37,498 nucleotides of DNA from Sphingomonadales bacterium. GTDB taxonomy: Bacteria > Pseudomonadota > Alphaproteobacteria > Sphingomonadales > Sphingomonadaceae. The DNA lies in assembly GCA_028871475.1 (NCBI GenBank), contig JAGWMZ010000035.1:1-37498 (forward strand), in the 5' to 3' direction. The translations under genes and the position numbers were made by a program. Below, in pieces: positions 14,159 through 22,935 of the stretch. Numbering within the stretch: position 1 is the first letter of the stretch; each line of letters opens with the position of its first letter. Below the pieces are notes generated by a model that made no database searches, was not told the DNA's origin, and worked only from the letters and a program-made list of their open reading frames with translations.

Positions 14159-17131
14159 ATGACTGTTAGAACACATCACGCAAACCATGGCCTGCGCTGC
14201 CGCGCCATGCTGGCCAGTGGCGGCGCGCTGATCGCCTTGACGCTGGCCGCCCCGGCGCTGGCGCAGGGCGCGGCGCCGGCACCCGAAACGCCCGCTCCGG
14301 CACCAGCTTCACCCCAGACTGCGCGCGACATCATCGTGACGGGCTCGCGCATTACCAGCAGCGGTTTCAGCGCGCCCACGCCGACCCAGGTGCTCAGCTC
14401 GGCGGCGATTGCCAAGAACGCCCAACCTAATGTTTTCACCACCATAGCCCAATTGCCCTCGCTGCAGGGCAGCACCGGTGCCACCGTGGGCACCAACAGC
14501 ACCTCGAGCGGCACCCAGGGCCTCAGCTCGTTCAGCCTGCGCGGCCTTGGTACCATCCGCACGCTCACGCTGATCGACGGGCAGCGCGTGGTGGGCGCCA
14601 ATGTCACCGGCGTGCCCGATGTCAGCCTGTTTCCGCAATTGCTGATCGAGCGGGTCGATGTGGTGACGGGCGGCGCCTCGGCCTCATATGGCTCGGACGC
14701 GGTGGGCGGCGTGGTGAATTTCATCACCAAGACCCATTTCGAAGGCTTCAAGGCCAATATGCAGGGCGGCATTTCGACCTATGGCGACGATGCCAATTAC
14801 ACCTTTCAGGCAGCGGCGGGCAAAAGCTTCCTCGACGGACGCCTGCATGTGGTGTTGAGCGGGGAATACAGCCATGAGGACGGCATCCCCGCCGGTGGTT
14901 TTGGCGAAGCGGCAGCCAATGGACGCACATGGTACAACACAGACACGCTGATCAACCGGGGCATCACCAATGACGGCTCGCCGCAATATCTCTACCGCCA
15001 GCATGCCCAGTCCTACCAATACACCAAATATGGCCTGATTTCGGCGGGGCCGCTGCAGGGTATCGCCTTTGACAAGAACGGCAATCCCTTCCCCTTCGTC
15101 TATGGCTCGAACGGCGTTCCCGCGAAAAACGCGGCGGGCAATGTGTCGAACTGCTATGGCGGTTTCTGCGTGGGGGGCGACTTGTCGGGCAATGTCGGCA
15201 TCGGCACCAGCCTGCAGTCGGAAATCACGCGCTGGGACGGCTACGGCCGGGTCGGTTTCGACATTGATGCGAACAATGAGATCTATGGCACGCTGAACGT
15301 CTCGCGCGTGGCATCGAACAACACACCCAACCCAGGCGCCGCCAAGACAGGCCTGACGATGCAATGCTCGAACCCCTTCGTGCCCGCTTCGGTGCAGCAG
15401 ATGTGCACCAATGCCGGCATCACCAGCTTCAGCTATGGCGTCAGCAATGCGGTGTTGCCCCAGTTCATCAACGTCAATCCGGTGCGTCAGCAGATCCGCG
15501 GCGTGGTGGGCGCCAAGGGCAAGCTGGATGTTCTGGGCACCAACTGGTCCTATGACGGCTATTACGAGCATGGTGAAAACATCACCGACATCCGCGTCAG
15601 CAACATCACGCTCAACAGCCGCTATAACGCAGCGATCCAGGCGGTGCGCCAGAGCGATGGCACGATCACCTGCGCCAATCCGGTGGCGGTGGCCTCGGGA
15701 TGCCAGCCGCTCAACATCTTTGGCGGGGCCACGCCCAGCGCGGCAACGCTGGCCTATATCGAACCGGCCAACGGGCCCTATCAGCACACGCGCCAGACGC
15801 AGGATGTCGTCAGCCTTGCCATCAACGGCCAGCCATTCTCGCTGCCGGCGGGGCCTGTGTCGATCGCCTTCGGCGGGGAATACCGGCATGAATATTACAA
15901 GGTCAACGGCGACCCCTATGGCAATGGCGTCACGGCTGATGATCCCAACACGTCAGCCTATCCCGCCGATCCGCTGCTCAGCACGGCGGGCAACAACTGG
16001 TATGCGGGCAATTATCACAATGGCACCGGCAAATATGACGTTTACGAGGGCTTCCTCGAAGTCAACCTGCCGCTGTTCGACAGTCCTACCGCGGGCAAGG
16101 CTAACCTGAATGTCGCCGGGCGCGGCACGCATTACAGCACTTCAGGCACGGTCTATACTTGGAAGATAGGCGGCACCTGGGCCACTCCGATTGATGGCAT
16201 CCGCCTGCGCGCGGTGACCTCACGCGATGTGCGCGCGCCCAATCTGAGTGAACTCTATGCCGCGCCCATCACCGTCAATTTGCCCGGCATCACCAATCCG
16301 GCCAACAACCAGTCGCTGATCATCCAGCAGAACACCATCGGCAATTCGGCGTTGCGGCCCGAAATCGCCCGCAACACCGAGGCAGGCATCGTGCTTTCGC
16401 GCCCGCACTGGGCGCCCGGGCTTAGCCTGTCCTTCGACTATTACCGCATCAAGATGACCGGGGTGATTTCGGCGCTGAGCGCGCAGCAGGAGATCAACTA
16501 TTGCTCGGCGGGGGTGACGCAATTGTGCGCCGCCTTCAACCTTAACGCGGCCCAGCCCTACGCCAATGTGCAGTCCTTCAATCTGGCGTCGATCTTCACC
16601 GATGGGTTCGACATCGAGGCGAGCTATCGTTTCAATCTCGACAGCGTGAAGCTGCCCGGCAGCCTGACCCTGCGCGCGCTGGGCACCAATGTGCGCAACT
16701 TCATCACCGACACCGGCTTGCCGGGCACGATCCCGACGCAGGGCGCCGGGGTGAATGCTGGCGCCACGCCGCATTGGAAGGTGCTGGCCACGCAAAGCTG
16801 GGATACTGATACGTTCAGCCTGAGCCTGACCCAGCGCTGGTTCAGCGCGGGCGTGTTCAGCAATGAATATGTTGTCTGCCAGACCAATTGCCCGGTTTCC
16901 ACAGTCAATCATCCCACGGTTGACTATAACCGCATGCCGGGCGCCTTCTATCTGGACATTGGCGCTACCTACAATCTCAGCAAGCAGCTGACCGCCTATG
17001 TGAAGGTGGACAATTTGTTCAACCACAGCCCGGCCGGGTCGCCCCAGACCAACACCGGCGTCGACGTCAACCCGCAACTCTATGATGTGATCGGGCGCAT
17101 GTATCGCTTTGGTGTGCGCTACAATTTCTGA
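14159..17131 (+). CDS. TonB-dependent outer-membrane receptor
   Basis: A 990-residue receptor. A signal peptide ends near ALAQG, followed by an Ala/Pro-rich linker, then the TonB-box-like DIIVTGSRI. The plug domain follows (VFTTIAQLPSLQG, FSLRGLGTIRTLTLIDGQRV, VDVVTGGASASYGSDAVGGVVNFIT). The 22-stranded barrel includes VTSRDVRAPNLSELY and ends in a C-terminal strand with terminal Phe (FGVRYNF). There is no STN signalling domain. The start is the ATG at 14159, seven bases after GGGGGA; the in-frame ATG at 14144 lies upstream of that site. It follows the beta-helix gene by 34 bp as one operon and ends at a strong terminator. The context suggests uptake of oligosaccharides or aldonates released by the secreted enzymes, not siderophores. 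Confidence 0.95.
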   Translation: MTVRTHHANHGLRCRAMLASGGALIALTLAAPALAQGAAPAPETPAPAPASPQTARDIIVTGSRITSSGFSAPTPTQVLSSAAIAKNAQPNVFTTIAQLPSLQGSTGATVGTNSTSSGTQGLSSFSLRGLGTIRTLTLIDGQRVVGANVTGVPDVSLFPQLLIERVDVVTGGASASYGSDAVGGVVNFITKTHFEGFKANMQGGISTYGDDANYTFQAAAGKSFLDGRLHVVLSGEYSHEDGIPAGGFGEAAANGRTWYNTDTLINRGITNDGSPQYLYRQHAQSYQYTKYGLISAGPLQGIAFDKNGNPFPFVYGSNGVPAKNAAGNVSNCYGGFCVGGDLSGNVGIGTSLQSEITRWDGYGRVGFDIDANNEIYGTLNVSRVASNNTPNPGAAKTGLTMQCSNPFVPASVQQMCTNAGITSFSYGVSNAVLPQFINVNPVRQQIRGVVGAKGKLDVLGTNWSYDGYYEHGENITDIRVSNITLNSRYNAAIQAVRQSDGTITCANPVAVASGCQPLNIFGGATPSAATLAYIEPANGPYQHTRQTQDVVSLAINGQPFSLPAGPVSIAFGGEYRHEYYKVNGDPYGNGVTADDPNTSAYPADPLLSTAGNNWYAGNYHNGTGKYDVYEGFLEVNLPLFDSPTAGKANLNVAGRGTHYSTSGTVYTWKIGGTWATPIDGIRLRAVTSRDVRAPNLSELYAAPITVNLPGITNPANNQSLIIQQNTIGNSALRPEIARNTEAGIVLSRPHWAPGLSLSFDYYRIKMTGVISALSAQQEINYCSAGVTQLCAAFNLNAAQPYANVQSFNLASIFTDGFDIEASYRFNLDSVKLPGSLTLRALGTNVRNFITDTGLPGTIPTQGAGVNAGATPHWKVLATQSWDTDTFSLSLTQRWFSAGVFSNEYVVCQTNCPVSTVNHPTVDYNRMPGAFYLDIGATYNLSKQLTAYVKVDNLFNHSPAGSPQTNTGVDVNPQLYDVIGRMYRFGVRYNF

Positions 17132-17145
17132 TTGAAGCCACAAGG

Positions 17146-17184
17146 AAAAGGGCGCTTCCATCCTGTGGTGGAAGCGCCCTTTTT
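17146..17184. terminator. Strong bidirectional terminator
   Basis: A 15-bp perfect stem: AAAAGGGCGCTTCCA (17146-17160) pairs with TGGAAGCGCCCTTTT (17169-17183), with an 8-base loop and one more T beyond. The A run on one side and the T run on the other make it work in both directions. It lies between the convergent receptor gene and the second beta-helix gene. Confidence 0.92.
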
Positions 17185-17204
17185 GCGGCCCGTCTTTCGC
17201 CGCG

Positions 17205-20200
17205 TCAGATTCTGGATGAATAGAGCGAATGCTGGGTCAGGATATAGAGTGTGCGGCGATCCGCACCGCCCAGAAGAAGCTGCAAAGGACGTTCAGGCAC
17301 ATCAATACGGCCCTGTTCCTTGCCGCGCAGATCATAGATGAAGACTTGCCCATTGGCGACATAGACGCGACCCTGTGCATCCACCGCCACGCTCTCCCCG
17401 CCGCGATTGGCAAAGGGTTTGAGATCGGTAACGCTGCCGCCCGTGCCCACCACACCGGAATAGGTCTTGTCCTCGGACTCATTGCTCAGGAACACGCGTT
17501 CGCCCAGCCGCGCGGTGACGAGGCCATAGGCATCAAGCGTATCGCCAAAGCGCCAGCCGCGATGGTCCGACGGCCCCTGCTGAAACACGCGGAAGGCCGG
17601 CAGCACCAGACTGCCATCGGGCGAGACATACTCCTGCGCCTTGGGCGCCGCCATGTCGCGTTTGAACATGTCAGCCAGCGTGGTGAAATGGTCGGTGGCA
17701 GGGTCGTATTGATCCTTGAACTCGCCATTGTTCCACAGGTTGACCGGAAGGGCGACCACCGCGCCTTGATGGGGAACGACAGGCGTCGCAGGGATGACCG
17801 TCAGGGCAGTGTCGGGCGTCCCCGGCTTGAAGGCATAGACCGTGCCATTGCGCCCATAGGAGGACAAGACGATCAGATTGCCTGCCCGGTCGATCGTCAG
17901 ATTGACGGGATCCAGCGGCTCATCACGTTCGACAGTCAGGCCTTCGGCCTCGCTCCAGCCGTAGATGCGGTGGCTGTGGTGCTCCACGAAATAGAGCTTG
18001 CCTTGCCCGTCCACCACGCCGCCTGCCGCCGCGTAAAAATCGCCTGCCAGTTTGGTCACGCTGGTGGTGGTGGGTGATGCGATGGGGGTGGCGGGCACAT
18101 CCAGCACGGCGAATTCGCGTTCGCGCATCTCCAGCCGATGAGTCACATCGACAATGGCATTTTCAAAGGGGAATTTGCTGGCGCGCAGCCGTGTCGCGCA
18201 GCCGTTCTCATCGCAGACAGCCAGACCGCTTTCGGCATTCACATGCACATTGCGGAAGTGAATGTCTGCCACATTTTGGAGACGCACCGCCGCCAGCGCG
18301 GGCCGTATTGTGCGCGTCACGCGATAGGCGTGCAGATTGGCGATCAGAATGTCATGCGCATGGCGAATGTCGAAGGAGACCGCCTCCTGGCTTTCGCCGC
18401 TCTCCTCCTCTGTCTGGGGGGCGAGGAATTCCCAATGGGCGACATTGTTCAGCGCAAATTCCGTCTGAACATGATGCTCGCTCGACATTTCATAGACATG
18501 GCCGGGCGTCTGCGTGTCCGAGACATACATGCCCGCGCGAGCATAGGTATCCGGCGTCCAGATGTCGCTGAACGTGCCGCCGCCTCCATCGGTCACCCAC
18601 AGGCTGGGATATTGCCCGCCCCAGCGTTTGCGCGGGTCCGGGTCTGCGCTGTGCGTCGCGTCGTAGGGATCGAAGCGCGAGCCATCGGCCAGCCGTGTGC
18701 CATGGCCACCCTGGAATTTGACATCCTCGACCAGCGAACCTTCGCCTGCCTTCCACAGCAGGGCGGTGGCACGCATGTTGATCCCGCCGGTGAACAGGCC
18801 AAGGCCGGTGACGATGGCATCGCCACCCTTGGCGCTCTCGATCAGCGCGCGGGGTGCCCCCACCCCCTGAAAGCCGGGCGTGCCGTCGGGCAGGATGATC
18901 TGGGTGAGATCGGGATGCAGGCCGATCAGCACCGTATCGGGCTTGAGATGCAGCGTATCGCTCACGGCATAGCGCCCGGTGGGGAAATAGAGCACGCGAT
19001 GGCTGTCGATGGCGGCTTGCAGGGCGGCGGTGTCGTCGCTCTTGCCATCGCCCTTCACGCCCAATCTGCGCACATCGACCCAGTCCCTCACCGGGGGCAG
19101 CGCGCGGATCGCCGGCGCGCGGCGCGGCGGCAGAGCGGCGATCCGCGCCTGATCCATCCGCGTCTGATAGGTGCCCATCGTGCCCAATCCGGCCAACGTC
19201 AGGCCATAGGTAAATTCCTTCACCCGGTAGGACGGACCGGCCCCCGCCACCGCCTTGCCACTGTCGCGGAAGCGGGCGAAGGTTGGCGTGCCGCTGGCGA
19301 CCGCATTCTCGAAGCCGATCTGGGTATAGGCATTGTCTTCGTTCGAGATCACGACCCCGGCCTTCGAGACATTCTCGAAGCGCACATCCTTGCCCCACAG
19401 CCAATCGCCATAGCCTTGATCGATGTCGATCCCGACGGGTACATCGCGCATCGCAACATTGACCAGTGTGAGGCTGGCCTCATGCTCGCGGATGGCGGCG
19501 TCACGTTGGCCGAAAAAGCTCGAATCCAGCAGGGTGAACTGCCAGGCAGGCGAGGGCTTTTCGGTCAAAATGCCATAGCGCCCGCCAAAAAAGCGCAAAT
19601 CCTGGCAGCTGTTGGCCACTTGATAAAGCCCAGCCAGCCCCGATCCGACATGGAAATCCATATGCCGCAGATAAGAATGCTGCGCCGCATGGAAGCGCAC
19701 GCCCACGGCCGCCGGATTGCCCGCGCCGATGGCAATGTCGATCCCCTCCATTGCCGAATAGAAAGTCCCTGGATTGGCATCGGCAATGGCCGGATTGAAC
19801 GGCACGGAGTCGGGTGGCGGGAAGGGTACCTTCTCCTCCGGGCCTTGGGGCGCCTTGGGTTCACGCCCGGTGAAGATGACCATGGTCGCCACGCCCTTCT
19901 GGAAGCCGGGCGTGTTGTCGGCCAGCACCAGTTCGGGGCGTCGCTCGCCTGTGCCGAACAGGCGCAGGCCGGGCCAGATGAACAGTGAGCGGGTGATGCG
20001 ATAGCGCCCTGCGGGCAGGAAGACGATGCCTTCGCCCTTCTGCGCGGCGCTATCGAGCGCCTGCTGGATCGCGGCGGTGTCATCAGCTTTGCCGTCGCCC
20101 ACGCCCCGCACGGTGATGGCGGCGGGGTCGGCGGGCGCGACGGCCAGCATGGGCCTGCCTGACGCGGGCGTCGCGGCCAGGGCCGCTAAAGGGTATGCCA

Positions 20201-20246
20201 GCAGGGCAAAACCCGATCCCAACAGCAGGGCATGTCTGAACCTCAT
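17205..20246 (-). CDS. Second secreted double beta-helix/propeller fusion protein, paralogue of 11089-14124
   Basis: A 1013-residue protein with the same layout as its paralogue. There is a signal peptide (MRFRHALLLGSGFALLAYPL...), a first beta-helix from about 44 (ITVRGVGDGKADDTAAIQQA), a second from about 389 (VDVRRLGVKGDGKSDDTAAL) and an SMP-30/NHL-like propeller from about 725. Glu590 in SSEHHVQTE and Glu613 in APQTEEE keep the 23-residue spacing. Differences cluster in loops such as the Pro-rich stretch at 130-155 and the region 515-545 before the active-site segment, so substrate preference may differ. AGGAG seven bases before the ATG at 20246 supports the start. It has its own GGGACC palindrome 58 bp upstream and is convergent with the receptor gene. 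Confidence 0.85.
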   Translation of the reverse strand: MRFRHALLLGSGFALLAYPLAALAATPASGRPMLAVAPADPAAITVRGVGDGKADDTAAIQQALDSAAQKGEGIVFLPAGRYRITRSLFIWPGLRLFGTGERRPELVLADNTPGFQKGVATMVIFTGREPKAPQGPEEKVPFPPPDSVPFNPAIADANPGTFYSAMEGIDIAIGAGNPAAVGVRFHAAQHSYLRHMDFHVGSGLAGLYQVANSCQDLRFFGGRYGILTEKPSPAWQFTLLDSSFFGQRDAAIREHEASLTLVNVAMRDVPVGIDIDQGYGDWLWGKDVRFENVSKAGVVISNEDNAYTQIGFENAVASGTPTFARFRDSGKAVAGAGPSYRVKEFTYGLTLAGLGTMGTYQTRMDQARIAALPPRRAPAIRALPPVRDWVDVRRLGVKGDGKSDDTAALQAAIDSHRVLYFPTGRYAVSDTLHLKPDTVLIGLHPDLTQIILPDGTPGFQGVGAPRALIESAKGGDAIVTGLGLFTGGINMRATALLWKAGEGSLVEDVKFQGGHGTRLADGSRFDPYDATHSADPDPRKRWGGQYPSLWVTDGGGGTFSDIWTPDTYARAGMYVSDTQTPGHVYEMSSEHHVQTEFALNNVAHWEFLAPQTEEESGESQEAVSFDIRHAHDILIANLHAYRVTRTIRPALAAVRLQNVADIHFRNVHVNAESGLAVCDENGCATRLRASKFPFENAIVDVTHRLEMREREFAVLDVPATPIASPTTTSVTKLAGDFYAAAGGVVDGQGKLYFVEHHSHRIYGWSEAEGLTVERDEPLDPVNLTIDRAGNLIVLSSYGRNGTVYAFKPGTPDTALTVIPATPVVPHQGAVVALPVNLWNNGEFKDQYDPATDHFTTLADMFKRDMAAPKAQEYVSPDGSLVLPAFRVFQQGPSDHRGWRFGDTLDAYGLVTARLGERVFLSNESEDKTYSGVVGTGGSVTDLKPFANRGGESVAVDAQGRVYVANGQVFIYDLRGKEQGRIDVPERPLQLLLGGADRRTLYILTQHSLYSSRI
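19201..19436 (-). repeat. High-identity tract shared with the inverted paralogue
   Basis: Partner of 11878-12113. Together with the rest of the two genes it forms a ~3-kb inverted repeat of uneven similarity that flanks the TonB receptor gene. Confidence 0.75.
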
Positions 20247-20303
20247 GCATCATCTCCTATGGCGTTGCGCTGGTGATAGGCGAGGCGGGGTGGCAGGACA
20301 TGG

Positions 20304-20317
20304 GGGACCATGGTCCC
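20304..20317. promoter_or_regulatory. Palindrome GGGACC-AT-GGTCCC before the second beta-helix gene
   Basis: Same arms and spacer length as 10989-11002, 58 bp upstream of the start at 20246 and directly after the GntR gene. Only the two central bases differ. Confidence 0.65.
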
Positions 20318-20338
20318 GGATCTGTCCGCCCCGGATGG

Positions 20339-21016
20339 TCAGGGCATCAGCCGCTTGCGCCCCTGCGACAGGTGCCAGCGCATCGCCAGAGCTGCCCCGT
20401 CGCCATCCTGCACCTTGATCGCCTCGACAATCATCTCATGCTCGGTCAGCATGGCGCCAATCGCCTCGGGCGGGCGGGAGCGGGAAATGTCGACGCCCGC
20501 CCGCATGATGCGGTCCACCTCCTCATGCATATGGTCGAAGCAGGAGAGGAACACAGGATTGGCCGTAGCGAGCACGATCGCGCGGTGCAGCAGCATATCC
20601 TCGTTGTGCGCCGGGCCGGTGGAGACCAGAGCCTTGCGCAAATTGGTCATGGCCCGCTGAATGGCGCCCATCTGCTCGACGGAGCGTCGCATGGCCGCCA
20701 GCCGCGCCGCTTCTGCCTCTAGCACGAAGCGCACCTCGTAACTGCCCATGGTGGCCGACAGGTCCATCATCTGCATATGCGAGCCCAGCCGCATCGAGGG
20801 TCGCCGCTTGACGAAGGACCCTGCGCCGCGGCGCGCCTCGGTGATGCCGTCAGCGGCCAGTCTCACCAGGGCTTCGCGCACCATGGTGCGGGAAATGCCG
20901 AAGATTTCGGCCAATCGCGCCTCGGAGGGGAGGCGGTTGCCGATTTCCAGATCCTCGGTGTTGATGATCTCGATGATGCCCGCATAGGCCCGATCGGCCA
21001 GCCGTCCTTCCTGCAT
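20339..21016 (-). CDS. GntR-family regulator, FadR/FCD subfamily
   Basis: A 225-residue repressor-type protein. The N-terminal winged helix-turn-helix (RLPSEARLAEIFGISRTMVR and EALVRLAADGITEARRGAGSFV) is followed by an all-helical FCD ligand domain (EVRFVLEAEAARLAA, DMLLHRAIVLATANPVF, EHEMIVEAI). The metal/ligand-binding His residues are in HRAI and EHEMI. An in-frame ATG at 21034 overlaps the permease stop as ATGA. However, GGAGGA just before the ATG at 21016 makes the latter the likelier start. Cotranscription with the GntP-family permease points to gluconate or a related acid as ligand, and to control of this locus. Confidence 0.9.
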   Translation of the reverse strand: MQEGRLADRAYAGIIEIINTEDLEIGNRLPSEARLAEIFGISRTMVREALVRLAADGITEARRGAGSFVKRRPSMRLGSHMQMMDLSATMGSYEVRFVLEAEAARLAAMRRSVEQMGAIQRAMTNLRKALVSTGPAHNEDMLLHRAIVLATANPVFLSCFDHMHEEVDRIMRAGVDISRSRPPEAIGAMLTEHEMIVEAIKVQDGDGAALAMRWHLSQGRKRLMP

Positions 21017-21030
21017 GCTTTCCTCCCGCG

Positions 21031-22374
21031 TCATACCAGATAGCTGCCTGCCAGAACGAAAGCCAGCGCCACCACCGAGACGACCGTTTCCAGAACGGAC
21101 CAACTGCGGAATGTGTCGGGCGTGCTGGTGCCCAGATAGCTGCGCACCAGCCAGAAGCCCGGATCGTTGACATGGGAAAAGAAGATCGACCCCGCCCCAA
21201 TCGCCAGCACCGTCCATTCGGGCGAGGCGCCCGTGGCGGTGACCACGGCAGGCATGATCCCGGCGGCGGTGATGGTGGCAACCGTGGCAGAACCCGTCGC
21301 CAGGCGAATGCAGACAGCGGTCATCCACGCCATCGCAATAGCCGGAATGCCACCATCGGTGGCCAGATGTGCGAGAAAATTGGCAAGCCCGGCGGCTACC
21401 AGCACCTGCTTGAGCGCGCCGCCAGCCCCAATGGCCAGAATGATGGCGCCGGCCGGCTTCATCGCTTCGGCCCAGACGGCCCCTTGCACCGGGGCTGAAC
21501 ACATGCGCCGCCCGAACAGCAGGGGCAGGGCCGCCAGATTGGCCAGCACCAGCGCGAAGACAGGATCACTGACCAGACCCGTCCAGCCCAGATGCGCCGC
21601 CATGGCCGGGGGCACCACCGCCCTGACCTGCCCCGACGCGATCAGCACCACAGGCAGCAAGACGGCGACGAGGGAAGCGCCCAGGCCCGGCGCCCGTACC
21701 AGCGGCTCGGCCTTGCCGATCACCGGCGCGTCAGGATGGACATGCGGCGCGATGATGTTTGCCAGCAGCGGCCCGGCGATGATCGCGGTGGGCAGGCCGA
21801 CAAGCAGGCCATAGACCATGGTCAACCCCAGATCAGCATGCAGTGCGGTGACTGCCAGCAACGGGCCTGGGTGAGGCGGGACCAGCGCATGCAGGGTCGT
21901 GAGCCCGGCCAGCGCGGGCAGCATCAAACGCAGGCGCATGTCCGCTGCATCCGTGCCGCCGTGCAGGCCATCGGCGGCGGCCGCCACAATCGGCAGCAAC
22001 AGCACCAACCCGGTTTCAAAAAACAGTGGCAGGCCAAGCAGCAGTGCCACGGCCATGCTCATCCATGGCGCGGCGCGCGGTCCACTCAGCCTCAGCCCTG
22101 CCTGCGCCACCACTTGCGCGCCGTTTGAGAGCTGCAGCATGGCGCCCAGCGACAGGCCCAGCGCGACGACGAGCCCTGTGCCGCCCAGCACATCGCCTGC
22201 TCCCTTCTGCACCGCATGGGCCAGGTCGGCAGGCGCAAGGCCTGTCAGCAGACCGATGAGGAATGCACCGCACAGCAGTGCCAGAAAGGGATGGAAGCGC
22301 GCCTTGACGATGAGCGCGATGGCGACGGTGATTCCCAGCACCGCCGAGAGAGTGAGTCGCAGCTCTTCGCTCAT
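21031..22374 (-). CDS. GntP-family gluconate:H+ symporter
   Basis: A 447-residue inner-membrane carrier with about 12-14 hydrophobic segments. Family signatures include GLPLFFETGLVLLLPI, LVPPHPGPLLAV and the C-terminal IFFSHVNDPGFWLVRSYL. It would import gluconate or a close sugar acid by proton symport. The downstream GntR gene overlaps or abuts its stop, so the two form one transcript. With gntK 11 kb away in the same locus, it completes the route from outside to 6-phosphogluconate. Confidence 0.94.
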   Translation of the reverse strand: MSEELRLTLSAVLGITVAIALIVKARFHPFLALLCGAFLIGLLTGLAPADLAHAVQKGAGDVLGGTGLVVALGLSLGAMLQLSNGAQVVAQAGLRLSGPRAAPWMSMAVALLLGLPLFFETGLVLLLPIVAAAADGLHGGTDAADMRLRLMLPALAGLTTLHALVPPHPGPLLAVTALHADLGLTMVYGLLVGLPTAIIAGPLLANIIAPHVHPDAPVIGKAEPLVRAPGLGASLVAVLLPVVLIASGQVRAVVPPAMAAHLGWTGLVSDPVFALVLANLAALPLLFGRRMCSAPVQGAVWAEAMKPAGAIILAIGAGGALKQVLVAAGLANFLAHLATDGGIPAIAMAWMTAVCIRLATGSATVATITAAGIMPAVVTATGASPEWTVLAIGAGSIFFSHVNDPGFWLVRSYLGTSTPDTFRSWSVLETVVSVVALAFVLAGSYLV

Positions 22375-22692
22375 CGACTGGCTTCCAGCGGCAAGGGATG
22401 CTCTGGCCCAGGCGCGTGGCGGGGCAGACTGACGATCACAATCATGTCCTCTCCATGGGACCGCTTTGGAGGAGGTAGCGGTCTTGCTCTGTCAAAAGTT
22501 GTATAACAGATAATGGAGGCGACAAAGGAAAAATCGGGCATTGACGTCGTAACCATGTCGCAATATTCAGGAGTTGTCCAACTACATTCTTCGTCTCATC
22601 CCGCGCTTGGAAGGCAGGGTGGGCTTGTATGACACTATAAGAACCTAGCCGGAAAGACGGGCAGGCGGACGCGACAAGAGGAGGCATGAACG
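22375..22692. other. 318-bp divergent control region between the permease and the LuxR-type gene
   Basis: No gene recognised. Reading towards the permease it has a TTGACA (22495-22490) as a possible -35, the partial dyad at 22499-22509 just upstream of that, and a single GGGACC half-site at 22457-22462. Towards the LuxR-type gene it has AGGAGG at 22679-22684. Confidence 0.4.
22499..22509. promoter_or_regulatory. Possible GntR-type operator TTGTATAACAG before the permease gene
   Basis: The TTGT...ACAG arms are inverted with one mismatch and a short centre, similar in form to FCD-type GntR sites (TTGTATACAA-like). It lies directly upstream of a TTGACA hexamer on the permease strand. The match is short and imperfect. 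Confidence 0.3.
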
Positions 22693-22935
22693 ATGCAGCA
22701 GGTGAGCAGTGAGAGCATGGACGCGGTCGCCGTACCGCCGGTCCGGTTGACGCCCACGCAGATCAAGGTCATGCAGGGTGTGCGTTCCGGGCAGCTCAAT
22801 AAGCAAATCGCGTTCGACCTCGGCATTGCTGAAAAGACCGTTAAGGCGCACATGACGCTGCTCATGAAGAAGCTGAATGTTCGCAATCGCACGCAAGTGG
22901 CCCTGGTCGCCGTAAACTTCATGCAACGCACTTGA
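22693..22935 (+). CDS. Stand-alone LuxR/GerE helix-turn-helix protein
   Basis: An 80-residue protein that is almost entirely a LuxR-type DNA-binding domain: LTPTQIKVMQGVRSGQLNKQ, IAFDLGIAEKTVKAHM and TLLMKKLNVRNRTQVALVA. No receiver or ligand domain precedes it, because an in-frame stop (22687-22689) lies two codons upstream. A good AGGAGG eight bases before the ATG argues that it is translated as it stands, although it may be the remainder of a NarL/FixJ-type response regulator. A hairpin follows 11 bases after its stop. Targets unknown. Confidence 0.85.
   Translation: MQQVSSESMDAVAVPPVRLTPTQIKVMQGVRSGQLNKQIAFDLGIAEKTVKAHMTLLMKKLNVRNRTQVALVAVNFMQRT

Noticed and set aside
18138..19988. A 616-codon plus-strand reading frame
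   Set aside because: It is exactly antisense to the second beta-helix gene, whose domains are clear. Long antisense frames are common in GC-rich codon usage, and this one has no family resemblance or start signal.
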